DNA from: Phoebastria nigripes | Lineage: Eukaryota; Chordata; Aves; Procellariiformes; Diomedeidae | DNA length: 64,000 bases | Direction: 5' to 3' | Assembly: GCA_035582835.1 (NCBI GenBank) | Contig: JAYKAV010003106.1 | Span: 302,479-366,478, forward strand | Shown: positions 1 through 12,600 of the stretch, piece after piece | Layout: each line of letters begins with the position of its first letter | How positions within the stretch are numbered: position 1 is the stretch's first letter | Notes under the pieces: model-generated | What the model saw: only the letters and a program-made list of their open reading frames with translations | Told to the model about the DNA's origin: nothing | Databases searched by the model: none | Translations under genes and position numbers: made by a program

Positions 1-597
1 TGCAGCAGCAGTCACTCGGCACACGTTCGGCACAGGTCACGGATGCTCTTCACAATCAGAACACGATGTTAGGGATAATACACAAAAAAAAATTGTTAGC
101 TATGTTAAAACAAGCTGTAATAAGGGAAAAATAAGGAAGCACAATGAAAATTGTAAGAGAAGATATAAACAGATGACAGAAGACATGCACTTCTGAATCT
201 GAGCACACGTAGCTTGATTAATGAAATCCATTTGCCTTAACTCACAGCATACTGTTGTTACAGTGCTGTTGTCTAATATAAGGCAATTTGTTCATCACTT
301 CAATCTGAAATCAGATTTCTGAGACAAAAATAGTAATTTTGAGGGAAGGAATAAAACCAATCNTCTACATGTTCCTTTTCTTCTCCATGTTACCTGTACC
401 TAACACTGAGGTTAACGCTTTAATTGCACTTTTCCCTCTTCTCCTCAGAGACATTTTATAAATCCTTCATTTCCTTTTTCACAAGCTGGTGTTTGTTCGT
501 CTGTTTAAGGGAACGTACAGGTAAGACGGCAATTCAGAGCACAAAGACAGGGATAGAACTGGAACACCCTATAGAGAATTTAGTATGAATTGGAATA

Positions 598-803
598 GTT
601 CAGTCAAGACAAGCAAAACACTTTGTAATTCTAGAAGTGGTTGACTTTTCCATGGTATCTTCCAGAATGTGGGAGATCTGGTTTCTCACATAACTGTCCA
701 GAATAGTCTTGCCAGTTTTTGCGTGCATCTCCTGCCCACAAAGCCAATCGACTGTAACTCTTCCTGTCTGCTTCTTACAATTAACCTTCATCTAACAAAT
801 GAA
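598..803 (-). other. Exon-like open segment of unknown identity
   Basis: Minus-strand 791-600 is open for 63 codons after a good acceptor-like TTCATTTGTTAG and ends in TGA. It contains GRVTVDWLCGQEMHAKTGKT and RNQISHILEDTMEK. It could be a terminal exon on the same strand as IQUB. No partner exon or family was recognised, so it may be chance. Confidence 0.2.
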
Positions 804-2582
804 GACAAATTGAAGGTCAGCATTATATAAATCAAGAGTGCACAATGTGGTTGCCCACAGAATACTAAAGGAATCACAGGATTTCCAGCAAAACCTTCAA
901 TTTTGCACAACCTACTAGATTTGCATTGCAGTTGGCAGTCTAGAGAAAAAGTGTATTACTACTTCTACACTTTCTTTTATTCCACTAAGCCCATGCCTTC
1001 TCAGATTGTGACTCCTTTCATTCTTTAGCTCGCACAATGCAGAGATCCTTGCTTTGTGAAACAGAGCAAGAAAGCAGCATATCTTACTATTCTTATAATA
1101 CGAACTAATGAAGAGCAGGTTCTAGTGGGTCTCCTCCATTACTAATACAGTTGATAAATATGACCAACACTGCCAGGACTTCCACATCAGAATAAGCCCT
1201 CAACAATCTGAGCTGAATGTATGGAAATCAAGACCAACAAATATATAGTGTTGTACAAATACGTGTTGTAACCTGATAGGAACCTCACCACAAGAGCAAA
1301 TGATTCATTACTAAATATTTGACAATTCCATACTTTTTAAATGGGTGACTGGTGCTCAAGTCTATTATCGCAGAACATTTTCATAGGGCTAAAGCATTTA
1401 CACCATTTCAAAAATTCCACTGCTGGCATGTGAAACTTCTTTTACAAGTCCATACTCAAAGGCTGACACCCTGGATGACTCCTGGATTCTTGTTTCTGAA
1501 ATGGTTGACTTAAAGTGGGTTAATGAAAACAAAAGAGAAGCTAATACAAGGGAGAGAATTATGAAAGAAAGGTATATTGTCCTTGTCTCCTTCCAGCTGG
1601 TAATATCTCAAAAACTGATTAGCCCTTGGTTTGAGCTGGATCTTTTGGAGGGCTTTGCACACGCTAACCAAATCACACACAAGTGAGATGGAGCACAGCT
1701 GGTGGGTATAATCTCCGTATTCTGCTTTATAGAAACAATCTTGTAGGTCTTTTCTGAAACAAAATTAGATTGTTTTCTCTCAGATTACCATATTACTTAT
1801 GAAAAAACTTTTAACTGAAAACAAACTGAATTTTGCTTTTTAATATTTCTCCACAAACTACCGTTTGGGAACAACTGAAGTGAAGAAAGCTTTGAAAAAA
1901 AGGAATAAGAAGAACCCATTGACTGGGATTTTAATTTGCCTCCCTCAGTAAATTTGGCTCACAAATGCATCTGCATATATTTGCTCCTTTTTCTTTTTTT
2001 TCTTCACTCCTAAAAATAAAGATTTCTTGCCAAACGATAAGAAAAAAATATACCCACTGCAAAGAGATTGCAGTGGTTCTTTTATCTGTGAGTAGGAACC
2101 TAAAAACACTTTTGATTGATGTCTGTCGGTATACACAAAAGCACACACAGTTTACTGCTGCATTTGCCATACGGCTTTTTCCTTGAAAAACCATAGGTGA
2201 TCTTGAGTCCAGGTTTAGAACTGCTTGCACATGAAGATTTTTTTAAATCCAACACAAAATCAAAATACTGAAACTCAGACTACTGTGAAATCATTATGAA
2301 ACTGCAATGAAGAAAAAATACTTCCATTACCATACATCTCCACTTAACTAAAATAATTTTATTAAGAGAAGCTATAATAATGACATACCATGTATTTACA
2401 TTCTACTTCTACCCATTTCTCTGGGTTTATACATGCTTTCTTTTACAATTGTATGCATATCACATATCCCACATATTTCCTATCCTGTCGAAGTTGAAAT
2501 ATGGGACTCATAAAAAATAATGGAGACAAAAGACCAAGATGATGGAGGCTTATTTTCTTTTTCTTATGAATCCTTTCTTTTG

Positions 2583-2613
<31 letters not shown>

Positions 2614-2649
2614 NAAAAAAAAAAAAAAAAAAGAAAAAAAGAAAAAAAA
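2583..2649 (+). repeat. Long poly(A) tract
   Basis: About 66 nearly uninterrupted A with one N and two G. No upstream polyadenylation signal or retrocopy was recognised. Confidence 0.9.
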
Positions 2650-4880
2650 TCCTCTCAACTTCAGAATTCTACATTCCTGATGTAAAAAATTTTGAATAAA
2701 AAGACGTGTGAATGCCAGATTTGTGTGGGATGAAGGTAAATTTAGGACTGTAAGTCAGGCTGAAAGAGATGACTGTTGTAACAAGGACAATTTACAGTGC
2801 AAGATAAGCCAAAAGAACTATCTACATTCAGGTGACAAAAATAAGTGCCATCCATTTTGCATGCAAATGTGATCCTTGAGCAATAGGTTTGGGAGCTGAC
2901 ATGGTACTACAGCAGCGTATTAAAGAACCTCTTCCCTCAGATCAGATAATAGACATATTCAAATTTAGCTCTTTAAAAAGACAAATAATAATTAAAAGAA
3001 TCCAAGATTTGGAATTTTTTTTCATCTCAGTTACTATTAGTACCATTTCCTATTAAAAAAGTATTTTCCACATGCCAAATATTGGTCAGCAACTACTTTG
3101 CTACCCTCACATATTTAATTTATTATTCTGTTTTATCACTTTTTACAATCATTTTATGATCTAAGAAGGGAATTGCTTTGTTCATTGGGACATCTTTTCG
3201 GGACAAGGAGGTGGAGGGAGTGATACTCGGAGTTCTTCTTCCTTTGAGACATAAATAGGGAAATTTACATCCTGGAAAAAGCATGGACTTTCCTCTTGGG
3301 AGTGGGGAGGCAAAATGCGTGTTCTTCTTTGCCAGATTAACATCTTACCCACTTGTGCATGTGGGAAGAAAGCCAGAACTTTTCCCTCCGGAAATGGATT
3401 ACCAGTGTTGGAGGTGGGTAGAAGGCAAATTTTGCTTCATGCTTGAAGAGTCCTGCTCACAAAAGAGTCGTGTGAGGTAAGCTGCAGGTGTTAATTGGCC
3501 TCGTGTCTCTGCTAGTGCAGAAGGAGAAATACAAGCCATATGGACCAATCCTCTTTTCCTGGTAGTGAGTATCTACAACTGGGAAGGAACTGAGGCAAAC
3601 CCAGCATTTCTCACCAGTGTTTCAGGAGTGTGGACTCCTCACAGTCTCAAACTCTAAGCTACAATTTAAGAGACTTTATAAGCCTATCACTTTGGCCACT
3701 TCTCAGAAATGAAGAGAGAAGGTTAGAATTTCATCTTACAGTCTATTCTCCTTTGAAGAGGCATTGACACTTTGCAATCATTTGTTCTCATTATCCAGGA
3801 AAGATCTAGGCTTCAAAGCAGAGGCTTTTTTTACCAATAGATTCCAAAACCATCTTGTGAGTAACTCTCTGAAATTCAAGCAAAGATGATCAGCTGTGCT
3901 TTTAAAGAATTTACTCAGTTCTAATAGAAACTAGCAGATCTGACCCTTTATCTGAACAGTTTTCTTTTCCTGATAAAATGCAATGGCTTCTCCTAGAAAT
4001 ATAATATCTCTAATCTGACTCTGATCTTTTCAGTGAGCTTTTCCAGTATTCGCCACTGCCTGATAGAGAATTCTTTCATTCTTTATAATTGTCCAGTACC
4101 TTTTTAATATCATTTGTAAGCTACATAAACAGGTGAAGCAACACAGTAACTGTTAGAGAAAAGTTTTAAATTAATTCCTTTTCAAAACACAATACAATTA
4201 TAAATGCTATGGACAAAAAGGGGTAAAAAGTCATTGTTTTTAAATTCAGTAACAATATCAACAAAACATTTATGATGATCAAAGTAGCAATTAAAGAAAA
4301 CTAACATGAAGGATTTTATACTAATTTCAATTATGCTAGATTTTTTAAAAAATTCTTACACTATTTTTTAATTATGTTGGCTTTACTTGGCTTTGCCCTA
4401 ACAAAAGGATTCAATTAGATATCCAAAATACTGAAAATACTTTTTCCATTTTTCAACAACTCTCTCTCAATACATCATGTCCTCCAAAACATTCCATTTC
4501 TGTGCTTTCAAAAGCCATTTTTGGACACTGACTTGAAGGAAGACATTAGTTTTCACTTCATACAGGTAGTCACTTGTTTTGTGGACAGCCATGTCCCAGA
4601 TATTAGTCAAGTATCTAATTCATAAAAATTGCCACACAAATTTTTAACTATTTACACAAGAGCTTTCACAGTGTGATTAACTGGCATTGCCATCATCAGG
4701 GACCAGCTTCTGAACTTCTGAATAAACCAAAAAAATTGTGCGTCTGAGCAATTTTCTATCAATTAGGCCAAAACACTTGTTTGCTGGAGAATACTGAACT
4801 GAATATAGAATCTAGAACTCTTCAAGCATAAATCTGTAATACTTAATTTTGAGCACCTCAAATCAAGAATGGCTTTGATA

Positions 4881-5312
4881 AACTGGAGTAAGTTCAACAG
4901 AGGCCCACCAAGAAGCTCAGGGGGCAGAAGCACTTGACATGCAAGGAGAGGCTGAGAGACCTGGGCTTGTTCAGCCTGGAGAAAAGAAGGCTTGGGGAAA
5001 ACCTGATAGCAGCTTTCCAAAACTTAAAAAGAGATTATCAAGAAGATGGAGCCAGGCTCTTTACAGGTGTGCATGGTAAGAGGATGAGAGACAACATACT
5101 CTATTGAAAGGGAAAACTTTTTCTAAGATGAGGACAGTCAAGCATTAGAACATGTTGCCGCTACAGGTTATGCATTCTTCATCCTTGAAGGTTTTCAAGA
5201 CCTGAATGGATAAAGCCTTAGGCAATTCAGTCTGACCTTACAGATGACTGTGCTTTGAGTAGGAGGTAGACTCCTGAGGTCCCTTCAAACCTGAATTATT
5301 CTATGATTCTGT
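4881..5312 (+). mobile_element. Old CR1 LINE 3' fragment
   Basis: Diverged sense CR1: the CTGGGCTTGTTCAGCCTGGA block, GGTCCCTTCAAACCTGAATT-like region and a terminal ATTATTCTATGATTCTG. Confidence 0.85.
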
Positions 5313-6539
5313 ACATTCCAAAAATCTCCAACAGTACATGGCACTGAAATCAATGGACTAGTGGCTTTTCACATTTGTTTGAAGTATTTCCTTACTATTT
5401 AAATCATCCTTCTGGGGTTGTAATGTACGTTATTTAAAAGCCGTTTAAAAACAAAGGCAACAAATTTATAAAGAGGTAGGTTACTATCTATATGATTCGT
5501 GTTTTCCTTCTTGCCCTTCAACTCATAATTTTCTTCAAAAATCCTTTTATCACTGTGGAAGAAGCCCAGTCTTAGCAGCCATTCCTATCTTAAGACTCAA
5601 ATCCTGGAAAGCGCAACCAGCGAGTTGTGGTCAACCAGAATGCTCACATGCTTCAGTTCTGCAATTCTACAATTAGTTCAGTACTGAACTAAAAATCCAG
5701 AATCTGAATTTAATGGTAAAATCAATGGAAAGACTTCCACTGATGTTAGAATGCACTGGTCAGTTGGGTACTAGTTCTACAGTTCATGTTCTGTTAAGGG
5801 AGTCAATCCTGTTTCCATCTGTTTGCTGCTAAATATATGTTTATTTCTGTTTGCAAATGCTACTGCTTTTTCCTAGACAGTTTTATTTGTCAGAGCAAAA
5901 GGCTTTGTCCTGGGTCAAAACCATGTCTAGAATAGAGGTTTCAAGCAGAACTTTGCAACTTGCTGTAGGACTTTATTAAATGTACACCGTATCATATTTT
6001 TGTCTATAACTATAATCAAACATAGACATAACTAAGTAAGTTTACAGAGAGAATTGACTTCTACTTTAAATAACACAAGCTTCTCAAAAAATAAACATGT
6101 TCCAAACAGCCTGCATCGTGTATTTCAAATTATAAGTGTGATTTACAACAATTTCAAGATCTTGGATACAATAATTACATGCTGGCAGTTCCACTATGAC
6201 CATCAAGATAAGCTATAAAAAGTAAAGTTATTCTTTTGCACAAATGTTTGCAAGGCAAAGCAGCTATATATGCCAGGAAGGGCATATCAATTCTGTTGTT
6301 CTGTTGGAATTTAGGGTTTGAGGGGTTTTCTGCCTTATATGCTTAAGACGAGAGAAATAAATTTAATACAATGTGTACAGTATTACTTTTCTAATTAAAA
6401 GGTGACAAAGAATTAGCTAAATTCCCCCAACAGGAATATTACACTATAGACAGAATGTTCCAAGCAACACAGGCATACACAGAAAGTGTATTCAGCCCCC
6501 TGAGCTGGATGACAGGGACGGCGAGCCCGATAAACCCCC
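5313..6539. other. Intergenic DNA, nothing recognised
   Basis: AT-rich, unique-looking sequence between two CR1 copies. Confidence 0.6.
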
Positions 6540-8110
6540 CCCATAATCCAAGAGGAAGCAGTGAACAACCTGCTACGCCACCTGGACGCTCACAAGTCGG
6601 ATGGGCCGGATGGGATCCACCCGAGAGTGCTGAGGGAGCTGGCGGAGGAGCTTGCCAAGCCACTCTCCATCATTTATCAGCGGTCCTGGTTAACGGGGGA
6701 GGTCCCGGATGACTGGAGGCTTGCCAATGTGACGCCCANCTACAAGAAGGGCCNGAAGGAGGACCCGGGGAACTACAGGCCTGTCANCCTGACCTTGGTG
6801 CCGGGGAAGATTATGGAGGGGTTCATCTTGGGGGCGCTCGCAAGCCATGTGCGGGACAACCAGGGGATCAGGCCCAGCCTGCCCAGCCTGCTTGACCAAC
6901 CTGATCTCCTTCTATGACCAGGTGACCCGCCTAGTGGATGAGGGAAAGGCTGTGGATGTGGTCTGCCTGGACTTCAGTAAAGCCTTTGACACTGTCTCCC
7001 ACAGCATTCTCCTGGAGAAGCTGGCGGCTCATGGCCTAGACAGGTGTACCCTTTGCTGGGTAAAAAACTGGCTGGGCGGCCGGGCCCAGAGAGTTGTGGT
7101 GAATGGAGCGAAGTCCACTTGGCAGCCGGTCACGAGCGGTGTCCCCCAGGGCTCCGTTTTGGGGCCGGTCTTGTTCAATATCTTTATCAATGATCTGGAT
7201 GACGGGATTGAGTGCTCCCTCAGTAAGTTTGCAGACGACACCAAGTTGGGTGGGAGTGTCGATCTGCTCGAGGGTAGGAAGGCTCTGCAGAGGGACCTGG
7301 ACAGGCTGGATCGATGGGCTGAGGCCAATTGTATGATGTTCAACAAGGCCAAGTGCCGGGTCCTGCACTTCGGCCACAACAACCCCATGCAACGCTACAG
7401 GCTTGGGGAAGAGTGGCTGGAAAGCTGCCGGGAGGAAAAGGACCTGGGGTGTTGGTTGACAGCCAGCTGAATATGAGCCAGCAGTGTGCCCAGGTGGCCA
7501 AGAAGGCCAACGGCATCCTGGCCTGTATCAGAAATAGTGTGGCCACCAGGAGTAGGGAAGTCATTATGCCCCTGTACTCGGCAGTGGTGAGGCCGCACCT
7601 CGAATACTGTGTTCCGTTTTGGGCCCCTCACTACAAGAAGGACATTGAGGTGCTGGAGCACATCCAAAGAAGGGCAACAAAGCTGGTGAAGGGTCTGGAG
7701 AACAAGTCTTACGAGGAGCGGCTTAGGGAATTGGGACTGTTTAGCCTGGAGAAGAGGAGGCTGAGGGGAGACCTTATTGCACTCTACAACTACCTGAAAG
7801 GAGGTTGCAGCGAGGTGGGTGTCCGTCTCTTCTCCTAAGCAACTAGCAATAGGATGAGAGGAAATGGCCTCAAGTTGCACCAGGGGAGGTTTAGATTGGA
7901 CATTAGGAAAAATTTCTTTACTGAAAGAGTGGTTAAGCATTGGAACAGGCTGCCCAGGGAAGTGGTGGAGTCACCACCCCTGGAAGTATTTAAGAGATGT
8001 GTAGATGAGGCGCTTAGAGACATCGTTTAGTGGGCATGGTGGTATTGGGTTGATGGTTGGACTCGATGATCTTAGAGGTCTTTTCCAACCTTAATGATTC
8101 TATGATTCTA
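6540..8110 (+). mobile_element. CR1 LINE, 5'-truncated, with reverse transcriptase sequence
   Basis: Sense-oriented CR1 covering much of the second ORF. The RT region includes KSDGPDGIHPRVLRELAEEL-type fingers, [24 protein letters not shown] and the FADD active site (codons 7228-7239). The frame is broken by at least two frameshifts and by N bases, so it is dead. It ends with the CR1 3' tail and an ATTCTATG-type repeat at 8093-8110. Confidence 0.95.
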
Positions 8111-9251
8111 TGTACTGGGTTTGCACGGCCGGGTTTTGGTAGCAGGGGGTTGCAGAGGTGGCTTCTGTGAGAAGCTCCTACAAGCTTCCCCCATGTCCGA
8201 TAGAGCCAGTGCCAGCTGGTTCCAAGACAGACCCACTGCTGGCCAAGGCTGAGCCCATCAGCGACGAAGAGGAAAGAAAAAAACTGCTATGCAACAGCAG
8301 CCCAAGAGAGGGGTGAGAATATGTGAGAGAAACAACTCTGCAGACACCAAGGTCAGTGAAGAAGGAGGGGGAGGAGGTGCTCCAGGCGCCGGAGCAGAGA
8401 TTCCCCTGCAGCCCATGGTGAAGACCATGGTGAGGCAGGCTGTCCCCCTGCAGCCCGTGGTGAAGACCATGGTGAGGCAGCCCATGGAGGTGCATGGTGG
8501 AGCAGATATCCCCCTACAGCCTGGGGAGGACCCCACGCTGGAGCAGGTGGATGCCCAAAGGAGGCTGTGACCCCGTGGAGAGCCCGTGCTGGAGCAGGCT
8601 CCTGGCAGGACCTGTGGACCCATGGAGAGAGAGGAGNCCATGCTGGAGCAGGTTTGCTGGCAGGACTTGTGTCCCCGCGGTGGAGCCACACTGGAGCAGT
8701 CTGTTCCTGAAGGACTGCACCCCGTGGAAAGGACCCACGCTGGAGCAGTTTGTGAAGAACTGCAGCCCGTGGGAAGGACTCACGTTGGAGAAGTTCGTGG
8801 AGGACTGTCTCCCCTGGGAGGGACCCCACGCTGGAGCAGGGGAAGAGTGTGAGGAGTCCTCCCCCTGAGGAGGAAGGAGCAGCAGAGACAAGGTATGATG
8901 AACTGACCACAACCCCCATTCCCTGTCCCCCTGCGCCGCTCGGGGGGGAGGAGGTAGAGAATTTGGGAGTGAAGTTGAGCTCGGGAAGAAGGGAGGGGTG
9001 GGAGGAAGGTGTTTTAAGATTTGGTTATATTTCTCATTACCCTACGCTGATTTGATTGGTAATAAATTAAACTAATTTCCCCAAGTCGAGTCTGTTTTGC
9101 CCGTGACGGTAATTGGTGAGTGATCTCTCCCTGTCCTTATCTTGACCCACCAGCCTTTTGTTATATTTTCTCTCCCCTGTCCAGCTGAGGAAGGGAGTAA
9201 TAGAGCGGCTTTGGTGGGTACCTGGCATCCAGCCAGGGTCAACCCACCACA
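8111..9251 (+). mobile_element. LTR-like element (solo LTR) with internal minisatellite
   Basis: Begins TGTACTGGG and ends CCACCACA (TGT...ACA ends), with a polyadenylation signal AATAAA at 9061-9066 about 185 bp before the end, as in a U3-R-U5 LTR. I recognise this family as a recurrent avian interspersed element but cannot name it securely. It abuts the CR1 tail exactly; no target-site duplication is visible. No retroviral genes lie beside it. Confidence 0.7.
8538..8845 (+). repeat. Minisatellite of ~45-54 bp units inside the LTR-like element
   Basis: The core CTGGAGCAG (or TTGGAGAAG) recurs at 8538, 8589, 8643, 8691, 8740, 8785 and 8831, spacing 45-54 bp. It is GC-rich, so several frames stay open through it; these are not taken as genes. 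Confidence 0.85.
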
Positions 9252-9379
9252 GAAAGACAGTCATTGCTCTAAAAATTTAGAATTTACAAAGCTCATGAAC
9301 AACATTTTTGTGTTTAAATAATGATGTTACAAAACATGAAATGCAGTTGAGTGGTCAAGATCAATTATTTTATCAGAAG

Positions 9380-9385
9380 TTTATT
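9380..9385 (-). terminator. Candidate IQUB polyadenylation signal AATAAA
   Basis: TTTATT on the plus strand reads AATAAA on the gene strand about 120 nt past the IQUB stop, giving a short 3' UTR. It is the first canonical signal I see after the stop. Confidence 0.5.
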
Positions 9386-9504
9386 TTGATATGTGTAATA
9401 CAATTAAGGTATTGATGAAAAAGTATATTTCTTTAAAACCAAGGAAATTGTATTAATCAACAATTCAGTCAACTTCTTGAACTTCAGTTAACTTTGCCTA
9501 AGAC

Positions 9505-9672
9505 TTATCTTTTTGTACCAGTAGCAATAGGCGTAGCTATTAAAAATTCATTTGCATTAGCCTGATTGTCACTCTTATGCAAAAATGATGCCATCACTGG
9601 AATCTGAGCAAAGTAGTTTTTTGCCCGGATATGCTTATGTTTTATTCTGTGAATAAATGCCGTTTCATAAGC
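9505..9672 (-). CDS. IQUB: IQUB last coding exon with stop
   Basis: 168 nt after acceptor CTTTCAG. It encodes [20 protein letters not shown] and a short divergent tail ending at TAA (9507-9505). Confidence 0.95.
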   Translation of the reverse strand, partial: AYETAFIHRIKHKHIRAKNYFAQIPVMASFLHKSDNQANANEFLIATPIATGTKR

Positions 9673-12600
9673 CTGAAAGGAAAAAAAATCCAAATCCCAT
9701 TAAATACAGTTACAATGTCCAGCAAGCTACATGTTGCTTCATATTTTAGACAGTATAAATAGTGACCCTTTAATAAACTAAGCCAGAACATTTATTCATA
9801 TATGATACATAAAGAAATATTTTGTAGTTCTATACTGCTACCTTATGGCCCAATAGTGAAAATTACTAACCACTCCTTGCGAAATATTAGTCACCTTTTA
9901 AAAACAGAAAAACTTCTGGCATTTTTTTATCCATTCGAGATAAAACTTATTTCTTTTCAGGTAAGAACATTTGTACTTACCTTTGAAAATTAAAAAAGGC
10001 AATGCTTAACTATCAAGATTTGCAAGGAGATGACTATAGGAAATTTCCTTGATAAGAATCAGTGTGATTACTTACAAATAATCATGGCAGCAAACATTTT
10101 GCAGCATTCCAGTCAGCCTTTGCGTTCAGTGGTGACATTTTCCTAAATTTCTAGTGATCAGTAGTAGTTCAGATGATGTAATAAATAACCAGAATATTTA
10201 GTTGAAAAAACCCTTTGCTATCGCTATAGTCATTGTTATGAATAATTGCTATTAAAGAAAGTGCTGGAGAGGCCTTTTTTTGTTTCAGTGAATGAGAAAC
10301 GATTCAACTTATGACATTCTAACTTTGCCTCATTTTCCTTATTTCACATTCTTTTTTTTTTGAAATAAAGCTTTGGCCATTACCGGTGAAGAAAGGCGAC
10401 TCCTCACTATAGCTGGCCTGCCTCTATTTTTGTAGCAAGAGCCAAGTGAAAATACCTTACAATTTTTAGGTAGGCTTGCATACCTTACCTGTTGCTCTTC
10501 TGGCCTAACTCCCACCTCTACTGAAGCTCTAGACCTACTCAAGTTAATGCCATCTCTTTGACTATGACATNCAGAGTTATGAAGTTAAACCAGGTAAGTG
10601 TATAATCAGAATCTTTGCCCACCATAATGCTAGTAACACAAATTTATGGATGCAGAGAAGCACCGCTAGATTCAGACTGCCTGAACAGCCTTGTTGACTG
10701 AAAGTGAGACAGAGGAGACAGTAAAGGAATTTCCAGCTTGAAACTGATTTTACCTTTTAAAGCTAATGCTCACATAAACACGTAAGTGTCTGCTTGAAGA
10801 TGCAAGTTGGGCACACACACACAAAAATACCATGAATGGCAGAATTCCCTTTACCTTTAGAATTCCCTGACTAATATATTTTGTCCCCAAAGCAAACCTT
10901 TCATTAAGAGAGCAATTCATTTGCTCTGTCAGTTTAGTTATTACATACTCCCAAGACTTCCAACAAGAAGGGCAATGAGTAACAGCTGAAATTGCATTTG
11001 TGATGCACACATATTGTGTAAGAAATTGAATTAAGAACACCCTGAACAAAAGAACACTATACAACAATGACTTCAGATCACTACTTACATAAATCAATAA
11101 CCTAGAGGTGAAAGGCTTAATAATCCATTACTAACTGCAGGACAAACACAACTCACAGGATCCTCCCGTGCCTTAGAAAACTAAAAACTCTAGCATAAGA
11201 TTGTCCAGCGGAGTGAGATATTTACCAGACTACCATGTTTAGATATGGAATTTGGGGGGAGTGGTGTAAAAATACACAGTTTCAATGACAACTTTAACAA
11301 ATGCTTGTTTTTTCAACTTGGAACACCAATTACATTTTTATTGCTTAATTACAAACTATAAGATTACATTGTCAGGGGTACTTAAATGACATCTATGTAA
11401 TAAAGTAAATTGAGACAAATTTTATTATGATAAATAGTTAAGTTCTAGACAAAGAGCCATTCTGTTATTTGATAAGAAATTTATAAGGCCAGAAACTAAT
11501 GAGGCCAGAGCATGTGCAAGAGCACAGGCACACAGCTGTCACAGTATTTATGGTTAGTCTTTAGTATGTTTTTCACCCAGGCCAGCTCTTGTCTGATCTC
11601 GGCTGAGGGAAGACCATAGGCATGGCACCATTCTCAGTAGGCAGCATGGATGAGGCCACTTAGCTTCCTGCATTTCGTGAGGGAGAATCAGGGCAAGACA
11701 GAGTTCAGGTACATGGATGTGAGCTGTATTATGTCAGCTGCCTTCTGGACTAGTGCCTGTTTTATTTAATAGTATAGATGCAATCATTTAAATAGTCACA
11801 ATGGGCCANTTTAAACATGGATGAGTGTGAGGACTAAATTTGGCCAAATATGATTAGTCATGGGATTCTATTAAAACATACTATAAATATTGTAAAAAAT
11901 TAAGCCCATCAAATTTTACCTCCTGAAGGTTACACAGCCTAAGATGTGCATCTGCCTCATCTTTAGTGAGGAGAATAGTGTTCCACGGAGACCACTCACG
12001 CTGCTTATCCCATCTGACCATAACCAAATCATAGAGGTCACCACAGGCACTGAGAGCTGACTGACAGCCCCATATGTTCTCAATCATGTACTGCAGATCT
12101 TGATGCTGAAATGGAAAACAGGGTTAAGAAGGAAGAAGCATGTTTCATTCTACAACAAAAGCATTGTAACCCTATAAGAATCCAAATAAAGCTCTGAGTA
12201 AAAAAATTTTTCTATGCATATGTCATATAATCACTTGGTTAAAGAATGTCTAGACATACACATCTTCCTTTAGCATGGTGTGGCAATTATTAACTGCATT
12301 TTTCTTGTAACATCTCTAAAATATTACATTCTTACTTTGACTGTCTCTGCCAATGGCAATTCNTATCTTCAGTTGACATCCTGATTGCTTAACTGCTCTT
12401 ATAAAGCTTCTTAAATCTCATGTTTTTTCTCATGTAGCATGCTTAAGCCTGTTCAGATCTTTTTGGTTAATAACAATAATCCATCTCTGTCATTACCGAG
12501 ATGACTTCACCATTTCATTCTTCGGTTCAGAATTAATGTTACTCAATAAATGAGTTATTACACTACTAAATTACTTAAAGTTTACATATAATCAGAATAA

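Larger units (their letters stand above)
1..4880. other. Intergenic DNA, no gene supported
   Basis: AT-rich DNA downstream of IQUB. Apart from the exon-like segment at 0.6-0.8 kb and the poly(A) tract I see no gene or recognisable repeat. Confidence 0.6.

Noticed and set aside
2443..2658. Phe-rich minus-strand frame
   Set aside because: Direct translation of the poly(A)/poly(T) tract.
8258..8919. Overlapping open frames in the minisatellite of the LTR-like element
   Set aside because: Repeat-driven openness in several frames at once; not a gene.
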